A DNA stretch of 55,193 nt, from NCBI GenBank assembly GCA_903882805.1, contig CAIRYK010000079.1, positions 1 to 55,193 on the forward strand, in the 5' to 3' direction. Below the pieces are notes generated by a model. That model was not told the origin of the DNA. It did no database searches and saw only the letters and a program-made list of their open reading frames with translations. Origin of the DNA: an uncultured Bacteroidota bacterium (GTDB taxonomy: Bacteria; Bacteroidota; Bacteroidia; Chitinophagales; Chitinophagaceae). Positions 44,369 through 51,438 of this stretch are shown here, piece by piece. Positions within the stretch are counted from its first letter, which is position 1; each line of letters starts with the position of its first letter. Made by a program: the position numbers and the translations under genes.

Positions 44369-45886
44369 ATGAAATTCAATTTTTTGATACGCAAGCAAAC
44401 CGCTGTCATCAACCACGAAGGCGCAAAAGCCTATGCGCTTACGCCCGAAACAGAACTGTATGCTGCAGTGGTAACCGCATCGCTTAGCGATAACTTCTAC
44501 GAAACTGCGCCCGACAGGCTGGCAAGAATAACCGACCTGATAGCAAAAAACAAAGCGGAATATGTAGCCAAACTGGCCATCTATGCCCGCACGCAAATGA
44601 ATATGCGTAGCGTGCCGCTGGCCCTGGCAGTAGAGCTTTCTAAAATAAATAGCGGCAATGGCATAGTGAGCAAAGCAGTGACCGGCGTAGTAAAGCGCGC
44701 CGACGAAATACCCGAACTGCTGGCGTACTATCAGGTAAGCAACAAGCGCGAGGGCGTTAAGAAACTGAACAGACTATCGAAACAAGTGCAGAAGGGTTTG
44801 GCGGTGGCTTTCAATACTTTCGATGAATACCAGTTTGCGAAGTATAACCGCGATACGGCTGTGCGGCTGCGCGACGCGCTGTTTCTGGTGCACCCCAAGG
44901 CAAAAGACAATGCTCAGCAAGCGTTGTTTGATAAAATTGCCGCCAATACGCTGGCTACCCCCTATACATGGGAAACCGAACTGAGCGCCGCAGGCAAAGT
45001 AGCGTACGCAGGTAAGGCGCAAAAAGAAGCCGCTATTACCGCCAAGTGGGAGGAACTTATAGACAGCGACAAAATGGGCTATATGGCGACCCTGCGCAAC
45101 CTCCGCAACATTATACAAGCCGGCGTTAGCGCTGCGCATATTACCAAGGTATGCCGCTACCTGGCCAACAAAAAAGCGGTGGCCAACAGCAAGCAGTTGC
45201 CGTTTCGTTTTCTTGCAGCCTACCGCGAGCTACGGGCTATGGATTCGGAATATGCAACCATGGCGCTTACAGCTCTGGAAGATGCGATAGCCGCAAGCGC
45301 CGAAAACATACAGGGATTTGACGAGCATACGGCTGTACTGATAGCCTGCGATGTGTCGGGCTCAATGCAAAAGCCGGTATCGTCCATGAGCCGCATATTG
45401 CTCTATGATGTGGGCCTTGTGTTGGGTATGCTGTTGCAGCGCAAATGCACAAGAGTAGTAACAGGTATGTTTGGCGATAGATGGAAGATCATCAACATGC
45501 CGTCAAAAAATGTGCTGGCCAATGTGGAGGAATACTACCGCCGCGAGGGCGAGGTGGGCTACGCCACCAACGGCTACCTGGTAATAAACGACCTGATAGC
45601 AAGAGGGGTGCGGATGGATAAGGTAATGATGTTTACCGACTGCCAGTTGTGGAACAACAAGCAGGGATTCAACAGCTTGCAAAAGTCGTGGGCTAACTAT
45701 CGGTCTATATATCCTGAGGCGCAGTTATACCTCTTCGATCTTGCAGGCTACGGAACCGTCCCCATAGATGTAAAAGCAGGCGGCGTGCACCTGATAGCAG
45801 GCTGGAGCGACAAAATATTTGAAGCGCTACACGCTATTGAAAACGGCGGCAATGCCATAAGTAAGATAAACAACATACAATTATAA
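44369..45886 (+). CDS. rsr: Ro60/Rsr RNA-binding protein (TROVE + vWA)
   Basis: 505 residues. TROVE ring of helical HEAT-like repeats about 10-330 (DRLARITDLIAKNKAEYVAKLAIYARTQMNMRSVPLALAVEL, MATLRNLRNIIQAGVS, KQLPFRFLAAYREL) and a vWA domain from ~325 with the MIDAS CDVSGSMQ and later MFTDCQ. Ro60 rings bind Y RNAs on the outside and misfolded or damaged RNA ends through the hole, and in bacteria help RNA turnover and repair. It is followed by a Y-RNA array and rtcB. The gene symbol follows the bacterial ortholog name. Confidence 0.95.
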   Translation: MKFNFLIRKQTAVINHEGAKAYALTPETELYAAVVTASLSDNFYETAPDRLARITDLIAKNKAEYVAKLAIYARTQMNMRSVPLALAVELSKINSGNGIVSKAVTGVVKRADEIPELLAYYQVSNKREGVKKLNRLSKQVQKGLAVAFNTFDEYQFAKYNRDTAVRLRDALFLVHPKAKDNAQQALFDKIAANTLATPYTWETELSAAGKVAYAGKAQKEAAITAKWEELIDSDKMGYMATLRNLRNIIQAGVSAAHITKVCRYLANKKAVANSKQLPFRFLAAYRELRAMDSEYATMALTALEDAIAASAENIQGFDEHTAVLIACDVSGSMQKPVSSMSRILLYDVGLVLGMLLQRKCTRVVTGMFGDRWKIINMPSKNVLANVEEYYRREGEVGYATNGYLVINDLIARGVRMDKVMMFTDCQLWNNKQGFNSLQKSWANYRSIYPEAQLYLFDLAGYGTVPIDVKAGGVHLIAGWSDKIFEALHAIENGGNAISKINNIQL

Positions 45887-45892
45887 AGCTGC

Positions 45893-45916
45893 CCCTGTGC
45901 CCGCCCGGGCACAGGG
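45893..45916 (+). other. Strong hairpin after rsr
   Basis: CCCTGTGCCC-GCCC-GGGCACAGGG, a 10-bp perfect stem seven bases after the rsr stop. No T run follows, so it is more likely an RNA-processing or 3'-end protection hairpin than a terminator, dividing the rsr message from the Y RNAs. Confidence 0.6.
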
Positions 45917-45950
45917 TGGCAACAGGGTCTTTAAAAAGCAGTACAGACAC

Positions 45951-46079
45951 TGCAGAGATGCCGTAGAACATGGGTTACTTCGCTCCACGACTAAAGGGGA
46001 AGGGCTCGGCTGAAAAGCAGAGAAAGGTGCAAATCCTTAGGCAAACCCCCAAACCTATGTTCGAATATTGCTCCCTGCA
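45951..46079 (+). ncRNA. Y RNA-like RNA 1 (non-tRNA effector module)
   Basis: The ends pair as TGCAG / CTGCA (45951-45955 with 46075-46079); an inner stem GAACATGGGTT / AACCTATGTTC (45966-45976 with 46052-46062, one GU) is separated by an internal loop with GCCGTA on the 5' side and TATTGCT on the 3' side, shared with the other three RNAs. TACTTCG starts inside the stem end, as in the others. The head is not tRNA-like: GGGG (45996) pairs with CCCC (46046) to close a junction of a GAAA-capped hairpin (46005-46022) and AAGG-TGCAAAT-CCTT, a T-loop-like hairpin. Proposed Ro60 ligand. Confidence 0.72.
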
Positions 46080-46081
46080 CC

Positions 46082-46177
46082 ATACAGATGTCGTAGGCAA
46101 GAGGTACTTCCGGTTTAAGCCGGTTCGAATCCGGCATCCCTTCGGGGATAAGACTCTTACCGATTATTGCTCTGTAT
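46082..46177 (+). ncRNA. Y RNA-like RNA 2 (tRNA mimic, UUCG cap)
   Basis: Outer stem ATACAG / CTGTAT (46082-46087 with 46172-46177), internal loop ATGTCGTA opposite GATTATTGCT, inner stem GGCAAGAG / CTCTTACC (one mismatch). The head has a perfect T-arm GCCGG-TTCGAAT-CCGGC (46119-46135) and an acceptor-like stem ATCCC-TTCG-GGGAT (46136-46149) sealed by a UUCG tetraloop. Only four bases lie where a D-arm would be, so this is a reduced tRNA mimic. 96 nt, two bases after RNA 1, suggesting processing from one precursor. Confidence 0.75.
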
Positions 46178-46250
46178 ATTTTCTATAACGCTCCCAAAGA
46201 CCTGTATTAACAGCCTAATAGTTCTTTCACTTACTGTATCTATAACTATG

Positions 46251-46387
46251 CCGCACAGCGCCGTAAGGTAGTGTTACTTCGATTTTGGTTCGGGCGGTCG
46301 CAGGTTCAAGTCCTGCTCCGGGCGAAAGCCCGGGTAGCTCAGTTGGTTAGAGCGCCAATGCGCACTACCTGCTTGTAGCCTGTGCGG
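46251..46387 (+). ncRNA. Y RNA-like RNA 3 (full tRNA mimic, GAAA cap)
   Basis: Outer stem CCGCACAG / CTGTGCGG, internal loop CGCCGTAA opposite TGCTTGTAGC, inner stem GGTAGTG / CACTACC. The head reads as a permuted tRNA: T-arm GCAGG-TTCAAGT-CCTGC (46300-46316), a full 7-bp acceptor stem TCCGGGC-GAAA-GCCCGGG (46317-46334) closed by a GNRA loop, T8-A9 equivalents, and D-arm GCTC-AGTTGGTTA-GAGC (46337-46353). The Y stem takes the place of the anticodon arm. No anticodon or CCA end exists. Known YrlA RNAs have this fold. Confidence 0.85.
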
Positions 46388-46412
46388 CGGAGTTATGGAG
46401 GAATGATAAATA

Positions 46413-46530
46413 AACGGCGTCGTAAAAAAGAGCTACTTCGATTAGGTCGCGAGTTCGACTCTCGCCCGGCTCATGCCGGTAGCTCAGGGGGTAGAGCAAT
46501 AAATACAACTCTTTTTGTGTGTTACCCGTT
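46413..46530 (+). ncRNA. Y RNA-like RNA 4 (tRNA mimic, UCAU cap)
   Basis: Outer stem AACGG / CCGTT, internal loop with CGTCGTA, inner stem AAAAAGAG / CTCTTTTT (46425-46432 with 46509-46516), then CTACTTCG. The head has V-loop-like AGGTC, T-arm GCGAG-TTCGACT-CTCGC (46449-46465), a 5-bp acceptor CCGGC-TCAT-GCCGG (46466-46479), T8-A9 equivalents and D-arm GCTC-AGGGGGTA-GAGC (46482-46497). A run of six T (46533-46538) follows the outer stem and may terminate the array. 64 bases remain before rtcB. Confidence 0.85.
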
Positions 46531-46594
46531 CGCTTTTTTCTATATACGCCTACCGGCGCTTATAACAAACAATAACCACTAAATTTAACCAACA

Positions 46595-48016
46595 ATGAAC
46601 AATACACCTGTAACAGGGCAAGACCTCTTAGCAATAGGCTTCCCGGAAGGAAAAATAATAGGCACAGCCCTTAAAACAATAGAGCAGAACTATGCTGGCG
46701 TGGAACGCGCCGATATACTGGCGCTACTGGAAAAGGTAATTGCCTACCCAGAGAATGTTCTGGACGACGAGGCGCTGGGCCCTATAGCCAAAGAACTTAT
46801 GGAACAGTCTGCCGGAGATGGTACAATTGCGCTAAAGGAGCGCGGAGCAGATTATGCCATATTTGGCGCAGATAATATAGAACCCGGCGCCATTGCACAA
46901 ATGCAAACGGCTATGAAGCTGCCGGTTACAGTAGGGGGCGCACTTATGCCCGATGCCCATCAGGGTTACGGCCTGCCTATAGGCGGTGTGCTGGCTACCA
47001 ACAACGCAATAATACCTTATGGCGTGGGTGTAGATATAGGTTGCCGTATGGCGCTGTCGGTGTTCGATATTCCGGAAACGCATTTCTACGAAAATGCAGC
47101 AAAATATAAATGCGAACTTGTAGCATGGACAAAGTTTGGCGCGGGCGCAATATGGAACGGAAAACTAACTGCAGACCATGCAGTGCTCGACCGTAGCGAA
47201 TTTGGGGCTACACAGCTACTCAAAAACCTGCAACATAAGGCGGCTGCACAATTAGGTACATCGGGCGGAGGTAACCACTTTGTAGAATGGGGTATTATAG
47301 AATTTACTACCGACGACGATTTGCTCAATATTAAGGCGGGTAAATACCTTGCGTTACTGACGCATTCGGGGTCGAGAGGTTTTGGGGCTACTATTGCAGG
47401 CCACTATACCCGGCTGGCTAAAGAGCTGTGTAAACTGCCAAAAGAAGCAGCTAATCTGGCATATCTGGATATGAGCAGCGCAGAGGGGCAAGAATACTGG
47501 CTGGCAATGAACCTGGCCGGAGATTATGCATCGGCCTGTCACGAGGTGATACATAACAGACTAACCGCAGCGGTAGGTGGAACCGTACTGGCAAAGGTGG
47601 AAAACCACCACAATTTTGCCTGGAAGGAAACACTAAACGGACAAGAGGTGATCGTGCATCGTAAGGGCGCTACTCCGGCGTCGGCTAACACCATGGGTAT
47701 TATTCCGGGCTCCATGACCGCTCCGGGGTTTCTGGTAAGAGGTAAAGGACATGAGGCTGCTATCAATTCTGCATCGCATGGAGCAGGACGAAGAATGAGC
47801 CGAACCCAAGCCATTAAAAACATAACGCATCAGGAAATGCGCAAAATGCTGAAAGATCATGGCGTGTCGCTTATAGGCGCCGGGCTAGATGAAGCGCCAA
47901 ACGCTTATAAAGACATAGAAACAGTTATGGCTGCACAAACAGATCTGGTAAGCGTTGTAGCGAAATTTACCCCAAAAATGGTGCGCATGGCCGATGATGG
48001 TAGCCGTGAAGACTAA
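46595..48016 (+). CDS. rtcB: RNA-splicing ligase RtcB
   Basis: 473 residues, full length. Motifs in order: MPDAHQGYGLPIGGV, GVDIGCRM (Cys metal ligand), GTSGGGNHFVEW, LTHSGSRGFG, ENHHNFAW, HRKGAT, IPGSM and SHGAGRRMSR, the last carrying the guanylated His. It joins 2',3'-cyclic-phosphate or 3'-phosphate RNA ends to 5'-OH ends with GTP and Mn2+. With Ro60 and Y RNAs upstream it forms an RNA-repair operon. RtcA and archease genes are not in the window. Confidence 0.97.
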   Translation: MNNTPVTGQDLLAIGFPEGKIIGTALKTIEQNYAGVERADILALLEKVIAYPENVLDDEALGPIAKELMEQSAGDGTIALKERGADYAIFGADNIEPGAIAQMQTAMKLPVTVGGALMPDAHQGYGLPIGGVLATNNAIIPYGVGVDIGCRMALSVFDIPETHFYENAAKYKCELVAWTKFGAGAIWNGKLTADHAVLDRSEFGATQLLKNLQHKAAAQLGTSGGGNHFVEWGIIEFTTDDDLLNIKAGKYLALLTHSGSRGFGATIAGHYTRLAKELCKLPKEAANLAYLDMSSAEGQEYWLAMNLAGDYASACHEVIHNRLTAAVGGTVLAKVENHHNFAWKETLNGQEVIVHRKGATPASANTMGIIPGSMTAPGFLVRGKGHEAAINSASHGAGRRMSRTQAIKNITHQEMRKMLKDHGVSLIGAGLDEAPNAYKDIETVMAAQTDLVSVVAKFTPKMVRMADDGSRED

Positions 48017-48200
48017 AAACTAAAACGCAGCCACAGTTGAAGATATTGCGCAACCACACAATGGCGGCAACCTAATTAGCCCTGAAAAACCAATTGGGCA
48101 AAATATTGCCGCAATTCGTTAAAACTCCGCTAAGGTTTATAATAAAATACGCATTAAATTGCAGCCTTTGCGTAATTTGAATTGTCAATAACTTACGACT

Positions 48201-48722
48201 ATGGCTAAAACCACAAAAATACTACTGAGCGCCTTCCTTTTTCTGGCAGTTTTTGCAGCAAAATCGGCGCTGGCACAAGAGGTGAAAAATGGCCTCACAT
48301 GGTACACCGACCTCAATAAGGTGTATGAAGTGTCTATGAAAACTAAAAAACCCGTGTTTGCATTTTTTACCGGTAGCGACTGGTGCGGCTGGTGTCACAG
48401 AATGCAGGCCAATGTGTTTGACAAACCGGAATTTAAAGCATGGGCAGAAAAATATGTTATTTTGCTCGAGCTCGACTTTCCGAGAGCTAAGAAACTGCCC
48501 GATGAACTAGTGCAGCAAAACAACAGCCTGCAGCAAGCATTTAAAGTGCAGGGCTTCCCTACTATCTGGATGTTCGACCTCATCAAAGACCAAAGCACAG
48601 GTAAGTACAATATCAACGCTATTGGCTCATGCGGCTATCCGCAGGCCGAAGCCGGCAAAGAGGCTATATCGTTTTTGGTAAATGCCAACCAGATACTGAG
48701 CAATAGGCAAAAGCCGCAGTAA
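48201..48722 (+). CDS. Secreted thioredoxin-fold protein
   Basis: 173 residues. Signal peptide about 1-25 (ending SALAQ). Active site FTGSDWCGWCHRMQ (about 58-71) and cis-Pro QGFPTIWMFD. Like the gene at 2491 it has a CGWC centre, but the sequences differ elsewhere (second-site His after the CGWC). Likely a periplasmic thiol-disulfide protein. It begins 184 bases after rtcB and probably has its own promoter. Confidence 0.88.
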   Translation: MAKTTKILLSAFLFLAVFAAKSALAQEVKNGLTWYTDLNKVYEVSMKTKKPVFAFFTGSDWCGWCHRMQANVFDKPEFKAWAEKYVILLELDFPRAKKLPDELVQQNNSLQQAFKVQGFPTIWMFDLIKDQSTGKYNINAIGSCGYPQAEAGKEAISFLVNANQILSNRQKPQ

Positions 48723-48756
48723 TCTGATACTGAGTAAGTAAAGTAATAGAAAAATA

Positions 48757-48795
48757 AAAGCCTGCGCCTTTGTATAACACTAAGCGCAGGCTTTA
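48757..48795 (+). terminator. Terminator of the 48201 gene
   Basis: 11-bp stem AAAGCCTGCGC / GCGCAGGCTTT (48757-48767 and 48784-48794) with a 16-base loop. Confidence 0.8.
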
Positions 48796-48827
48796 CTATA
48801 TACTCCAAAAAAGGATTGTAAAAATAT

Positions 48828-48868
48828 AAAAAGCATCGTAGCCAATTACGGCAAAACGATGCTTTTAT
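48828..48868 (-). terminator. Terminator of the manC-like gene
   Basis: AAAAGCATCGT / ACGATGCTTTT stem with an A/T tract; it lies just past the minus-strand stop at 48888. Confidence 0.8.
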
Positions 48869-48887
48869 TATTGTAAGTAAGTTATTA

Positions 48888-49973
48888 TTACAAAAACCGG
48901 TCGCCTTTATTGCGTTTCACTTCGGCTACATATTCTTTTATTTGTTGTTCGCGTTGGCGTTCGCAAATCAGCAGTATATCGGGGGTATCTACTACTATAA
49001 ATTTCTCCAGCCCTTGCAATACCACCAGTTTTTCATGCGGCGCTTTTATCATGCATTCGGTGGCGTCTATCACCATTACGTTGTTACCCAGCACAGCATT
49101 GCCCAGGTAGTCTTTGTTGCAGTTGTCGTAGGCCGACTCCCACGTGCCGAGATCGCACCAGCCAAAGTAAGAAGGTATTACGTATACATTGCGCGCCTTC
49201 TCCATTATACCATAGTCTATAGAAATGTTGGTGCAGTGCGGATAAAGTTTGGTTATTGCATCATGCTCTGCGGGGGTGTTGTAGGCGTCTTTTGCCTGTG
49301 CAAACACCTCGTTCATTTCAGGTAAAAACTGATGGAGCGCTTCCATTATTGTTTGCACATTCCATACAAAAATGCCGGAGTTCCACAAAAAGTCGCCGCT
49401 CTTCAGGAAAGTGCGGGCCAATTCCAGCGATGGTTTCTCGGTAAATGTCTTCACCTTGTAGGCTTTATCTACCTCATTTTCGGTTTCGTATTGTATGTAG
49501 CCGTAGCCGGTGTCGGGTCGGGTGGGTTTTATGCCCAGCGTTAGCAGGCATTTGTGCTCTGCCACAAAATTCAGCGCATCCTGTGCGGTGGCTTCAAACG
49601 CGCGTTCGTCCATTATCAGGTGGTCGGCAGGCGACATAATGATATTGGCATTGGGGTTGAGCGCATACATTTTGTGGGCAAAATAGGCCGCGCACGGAGC
49701 AGTATTTTTGCGCGAAGGTTCGCTGATGATATTTTCATCGCTTATCTCCGGTATTTGTTGTTTCAGTGTAGCTATATATTGCTCATTGGTAATAAAGTAG
49801 ATATTCTCCTTAGGGCATATATGCTTAAACCTGTTGTAGGTCCATTGTATCAGCGACCTGCCCGTACCCAGCAGATCCAGAAACTGTTTCGGATGGTGTG
49901 TCCGGCTTTCGGGCCAAAACCTACTGCCGATGCCGCCGGCCATTATGGCTACGTAATTATTTTGGATGCTCAT
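48888..49973 (-). CDS. manC: Mannose-1-phosphate guanylyltransferase
   Basis: 361 residues, the short form without the C-terminal isomerase domain. IMAGGIGSRFWPESR is the nucleotide-binding signature with the catalytic Arg, KQFLDLLG follows, MSPADHLI holds the metal-binding Asp, and TFTEKPSLELA is the FVEKP-type motif; WNSGIFVW and GWCDLGTW are further family motifs. It makes GDP-mannose from mannose-1-P and GTP for surface polysaccharides. Monocistronic. Confidence 0.93.
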   Translation of the reverse strand: MSIQNNYVAIMAGGIGSRFWPESRTHHPKQFLDLLGTGRSLIQWTYNRFKHICPKENIYFITNEQYIATLKQQIPEISDENIISEPSRKNTAPCAAYFAHKMYALNPNANIIMSPADHLIMDERAFEATAQDALNFVAEHKCLLTLGIKPTRPDTGYGYIQYETENEVDKAYKVKTFTEKPSLELARTFLKSGDFLWNSGIFVWNVQTIMEALHQFLPEMNEVFAQAKDAYNTPAEHDAITKLYPHCTNISIDYGIMEKARNVYVIPSYFGWCDLGTWESAYDNCNKDYLGNAVLGNNVMVIDATECMIKAPHEKLVVLQGLEKFIVVDTPDILLICERQREQQIKEYVAEVKRNKGDRFL

Positions 49974-50175
49974 GTATAGTCCGGGTATAATTTTTTGCTT
50001 AAAAACCGCTTTACTTTGGGTTCTGGCGATTTTGAAGGGTTAAAAATAAGATAATTTGGCGGTATTAGGGAAAACCGCAACTCACAACAGGCATAAAACC
50101 CAAAAGTTAACCCCACAGCTCACCCGGTATGCAGTCGCGTAATACCTGCTTACGTTCGCCGGAAAAGTCATAAAA

Positions 50176-50216
50176 TGCAATAGGTTACAGCCAATCAAGC
50201 GCTGTAACCTATTGCA
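50176..50216 (-). terminator. Terminator of the NifU-like gene
   Basis: Long stem TGCAATAGGTTACAGC / GCTGTAACCTATTGCA with an 8-base loop and a TTTTAT tract on the minus strand. Confidence 0.8.
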
Positions 50217-50231
50217 TAAACTTTTGTTGTA

Positions 50232-50822
50232 TTATTCGGCCTCGGCCACTACTTCTTTTACTTCTGGTATCATGCGCTTCATCATACCTTCTATGCCCGA
50301 CTTAAGGGTGATCATAGACGATGGGCAACCAGAGCAAGAGCCTTGCAGCATCAGCTTTACGGTGCCGCTTTCAAAGCCTTTGAAGCTGATAGCGCCGCCA
50401 TCCATTTCTACAGCTGGTTTTACATAGTTTTCCAGCAGTTCTTTTATGCGTACTACCACATCGGCGTCGTCGGCGCTAATTACGTAGTTGTCTTTCTTTA
50501 CCGTTATCTGATCTTCATGTATTACCGCCTTTCCTTCTTCCAGGTATTCTTTCAGAAACTGGCGGATAGTAGGAATTACATCATCCCAATTGGTTTCTAT
50601 TGTTTTAGACAGCGTTACAAAATTGCTGGCTATAAATACGCTTCTTATAAAAGGAAATGCAAACAATTCCTTCGCAAGCGGCGAAGGGCCTGCGCTGGTC
50701 TCATCTGGGAAATCTATGCTTTTGCCCGGATACAAGAGTTTGTTGGCTACAAACTTCATCGTTTCCGGATTTGGGGTCATTTCGGTATAAATACTAACGA
50801 TTGTGTTTCCGGTTTTCAACAT
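50232..50822 (-). CDS. NifU/Nfu-type iron-sulfur scaffold protein
   Basis: 196 residues. N-terminal Nfu_N domain (TEMTPNPETMKFVANKLL, then IRSVFIASNFVTLSK) and a C-terminal NifU-like domain with the cluster-binding CXXC in GSCSGCPSSMITLKSGIE. It carries a 4Fe-4S cluster to target apoproteins. The C-terminal end PEVKEVVAEAE is typical. No other isc/suf gene is near. Confidence 0.93.
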   Translation of the reverse strand: MLKTGNTIVSIYTEMTPNPETMKFVANKLLYPGKSIDFPDETSAGPSPLAKELFAFPFIRSVFIASNFVTLSKTIETNWDDVIPTIRQFLKEYLEEGKAVIHEDQITVKKDNYVISADDADVVVRIKELLENYVKPAVEMDGGAISFKGFESGTVKLMLQGSCSGCPSSMITLKSGIEGMMKRMIPEVKEVVAEAE

Positions 50823-50991
50823 CTTAAATAAATTTGGAGCAAAAATACTGAAATACCGCCTTAAGTGTGATTATAAATTGTAATAGTGACAAAGGCTAAA
50901 TCAATAATCAGTCATAAAACAGACAATTAGTGGATGCAACATGCACAGATGGCTATATTTTCACTATTTTTGGTTGAAACTCTGCGCAACG

Positions 50992-51126
50992 ATGTACACC
51001 TCCTTACGGGCCTTAATGGCATTAGTTTTACTGCTTCTTATATCTACCAGCTCCTGCATACCAATTAAGGCTAAAAAGCCGTATTACAACAAAAATAAAA
51101 AGCACTATTACCGCCGGGTGTACTAA
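50992..51126 (+). CDS. Small lipoprotein-like peptide
   Basis: 44 residues from the ATG at 50992 (an upstream ATG at 50941 gives 61). The start MYTSLRALMALVLLLLISTSSC is a type II signal with a lipobox-like SSC, and the tail (PYYNKNKKHYYRR) is short, basic and Tyr-rich. Such small basic lipoproteins are seen in Bacteroidota. It is followed 20 bases later by another small ORF. Confidence 0.55.
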   Translation: MYTSLRALMALVLLLLISTSSCIPIKAKKPYYNKNKKHYYRRVY

Positions 51127-51146
51127 TAGTTATAACAGGCGCAGCC

Positions 51147-51383
51147 ATGGATTACCTAACCTTAATACCCGACATCATATTCCGCTTGCGGCAAGCCGGC
51201 GTTAATGCCGATACCGTTGAAGATGCTTTCCAAAACTCGTTTACCGCCAGCGAACTGCTATTTACGGTCACCCACCATTTGATGGCCATGGTGCGCCAAA
51301 GCGCCGCAATAGACCAGTTGATAGGCGTAGATGTGCGCACGTTGCGCACGTATTGCCGGTCGGTAGGGCTGTTCGTACACTGA
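51147..51383 (+). CDS. Hypothetical 78-residue protein
   Basis: Soluble, helical (IPDIIFRLRQAGVNADTVEDAFQNSF, TASELLFTVTHHLMAMVRQ). The start is close behind the small lipoprotein and the codon use fits the host. A RQ/DTVEDAF pattern suggests a real gene but gives no function. Confidence 0.5.
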   Translation: MDYLTLIPDIIFRLRQAGVNADTVEDAFQNSFTASELLFTVTHHLMAMVRQSAAIDQLIGVDVRTLRTYCRSVGLFVH

Positions 51384-51438
51384 TTTTGAAAAATGCGATT
51401 TTATCGCCCGCATCCCATTTTTTTCTCACCTTTGCGTT

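Noticed and set aside
45996-46050. Cobalamin riboswitch
   Set aside because: Only the GGGGAA and GGTGCAAATCC parts resemble it; the CCCGC..ACTGT part is missing, there is no B12 gene downstream, and it lies inside a Y-RNA stem.
46251-46530. Permuted or split tRNA genes
   Set aside because: T-arm, acceptor and D-arm are in permuted order, but the acceptor ends are joined by tetraloops and the anticodon arm is replaced by the shared long Y stem, so they cannot be charged as tRNAs.
46382-46582. 66-residue ORF over Y RNA 4
   Set aside because: It runs through RNA stems, has Arg/Ser-rich meaningless sequence, and has no conserved context.
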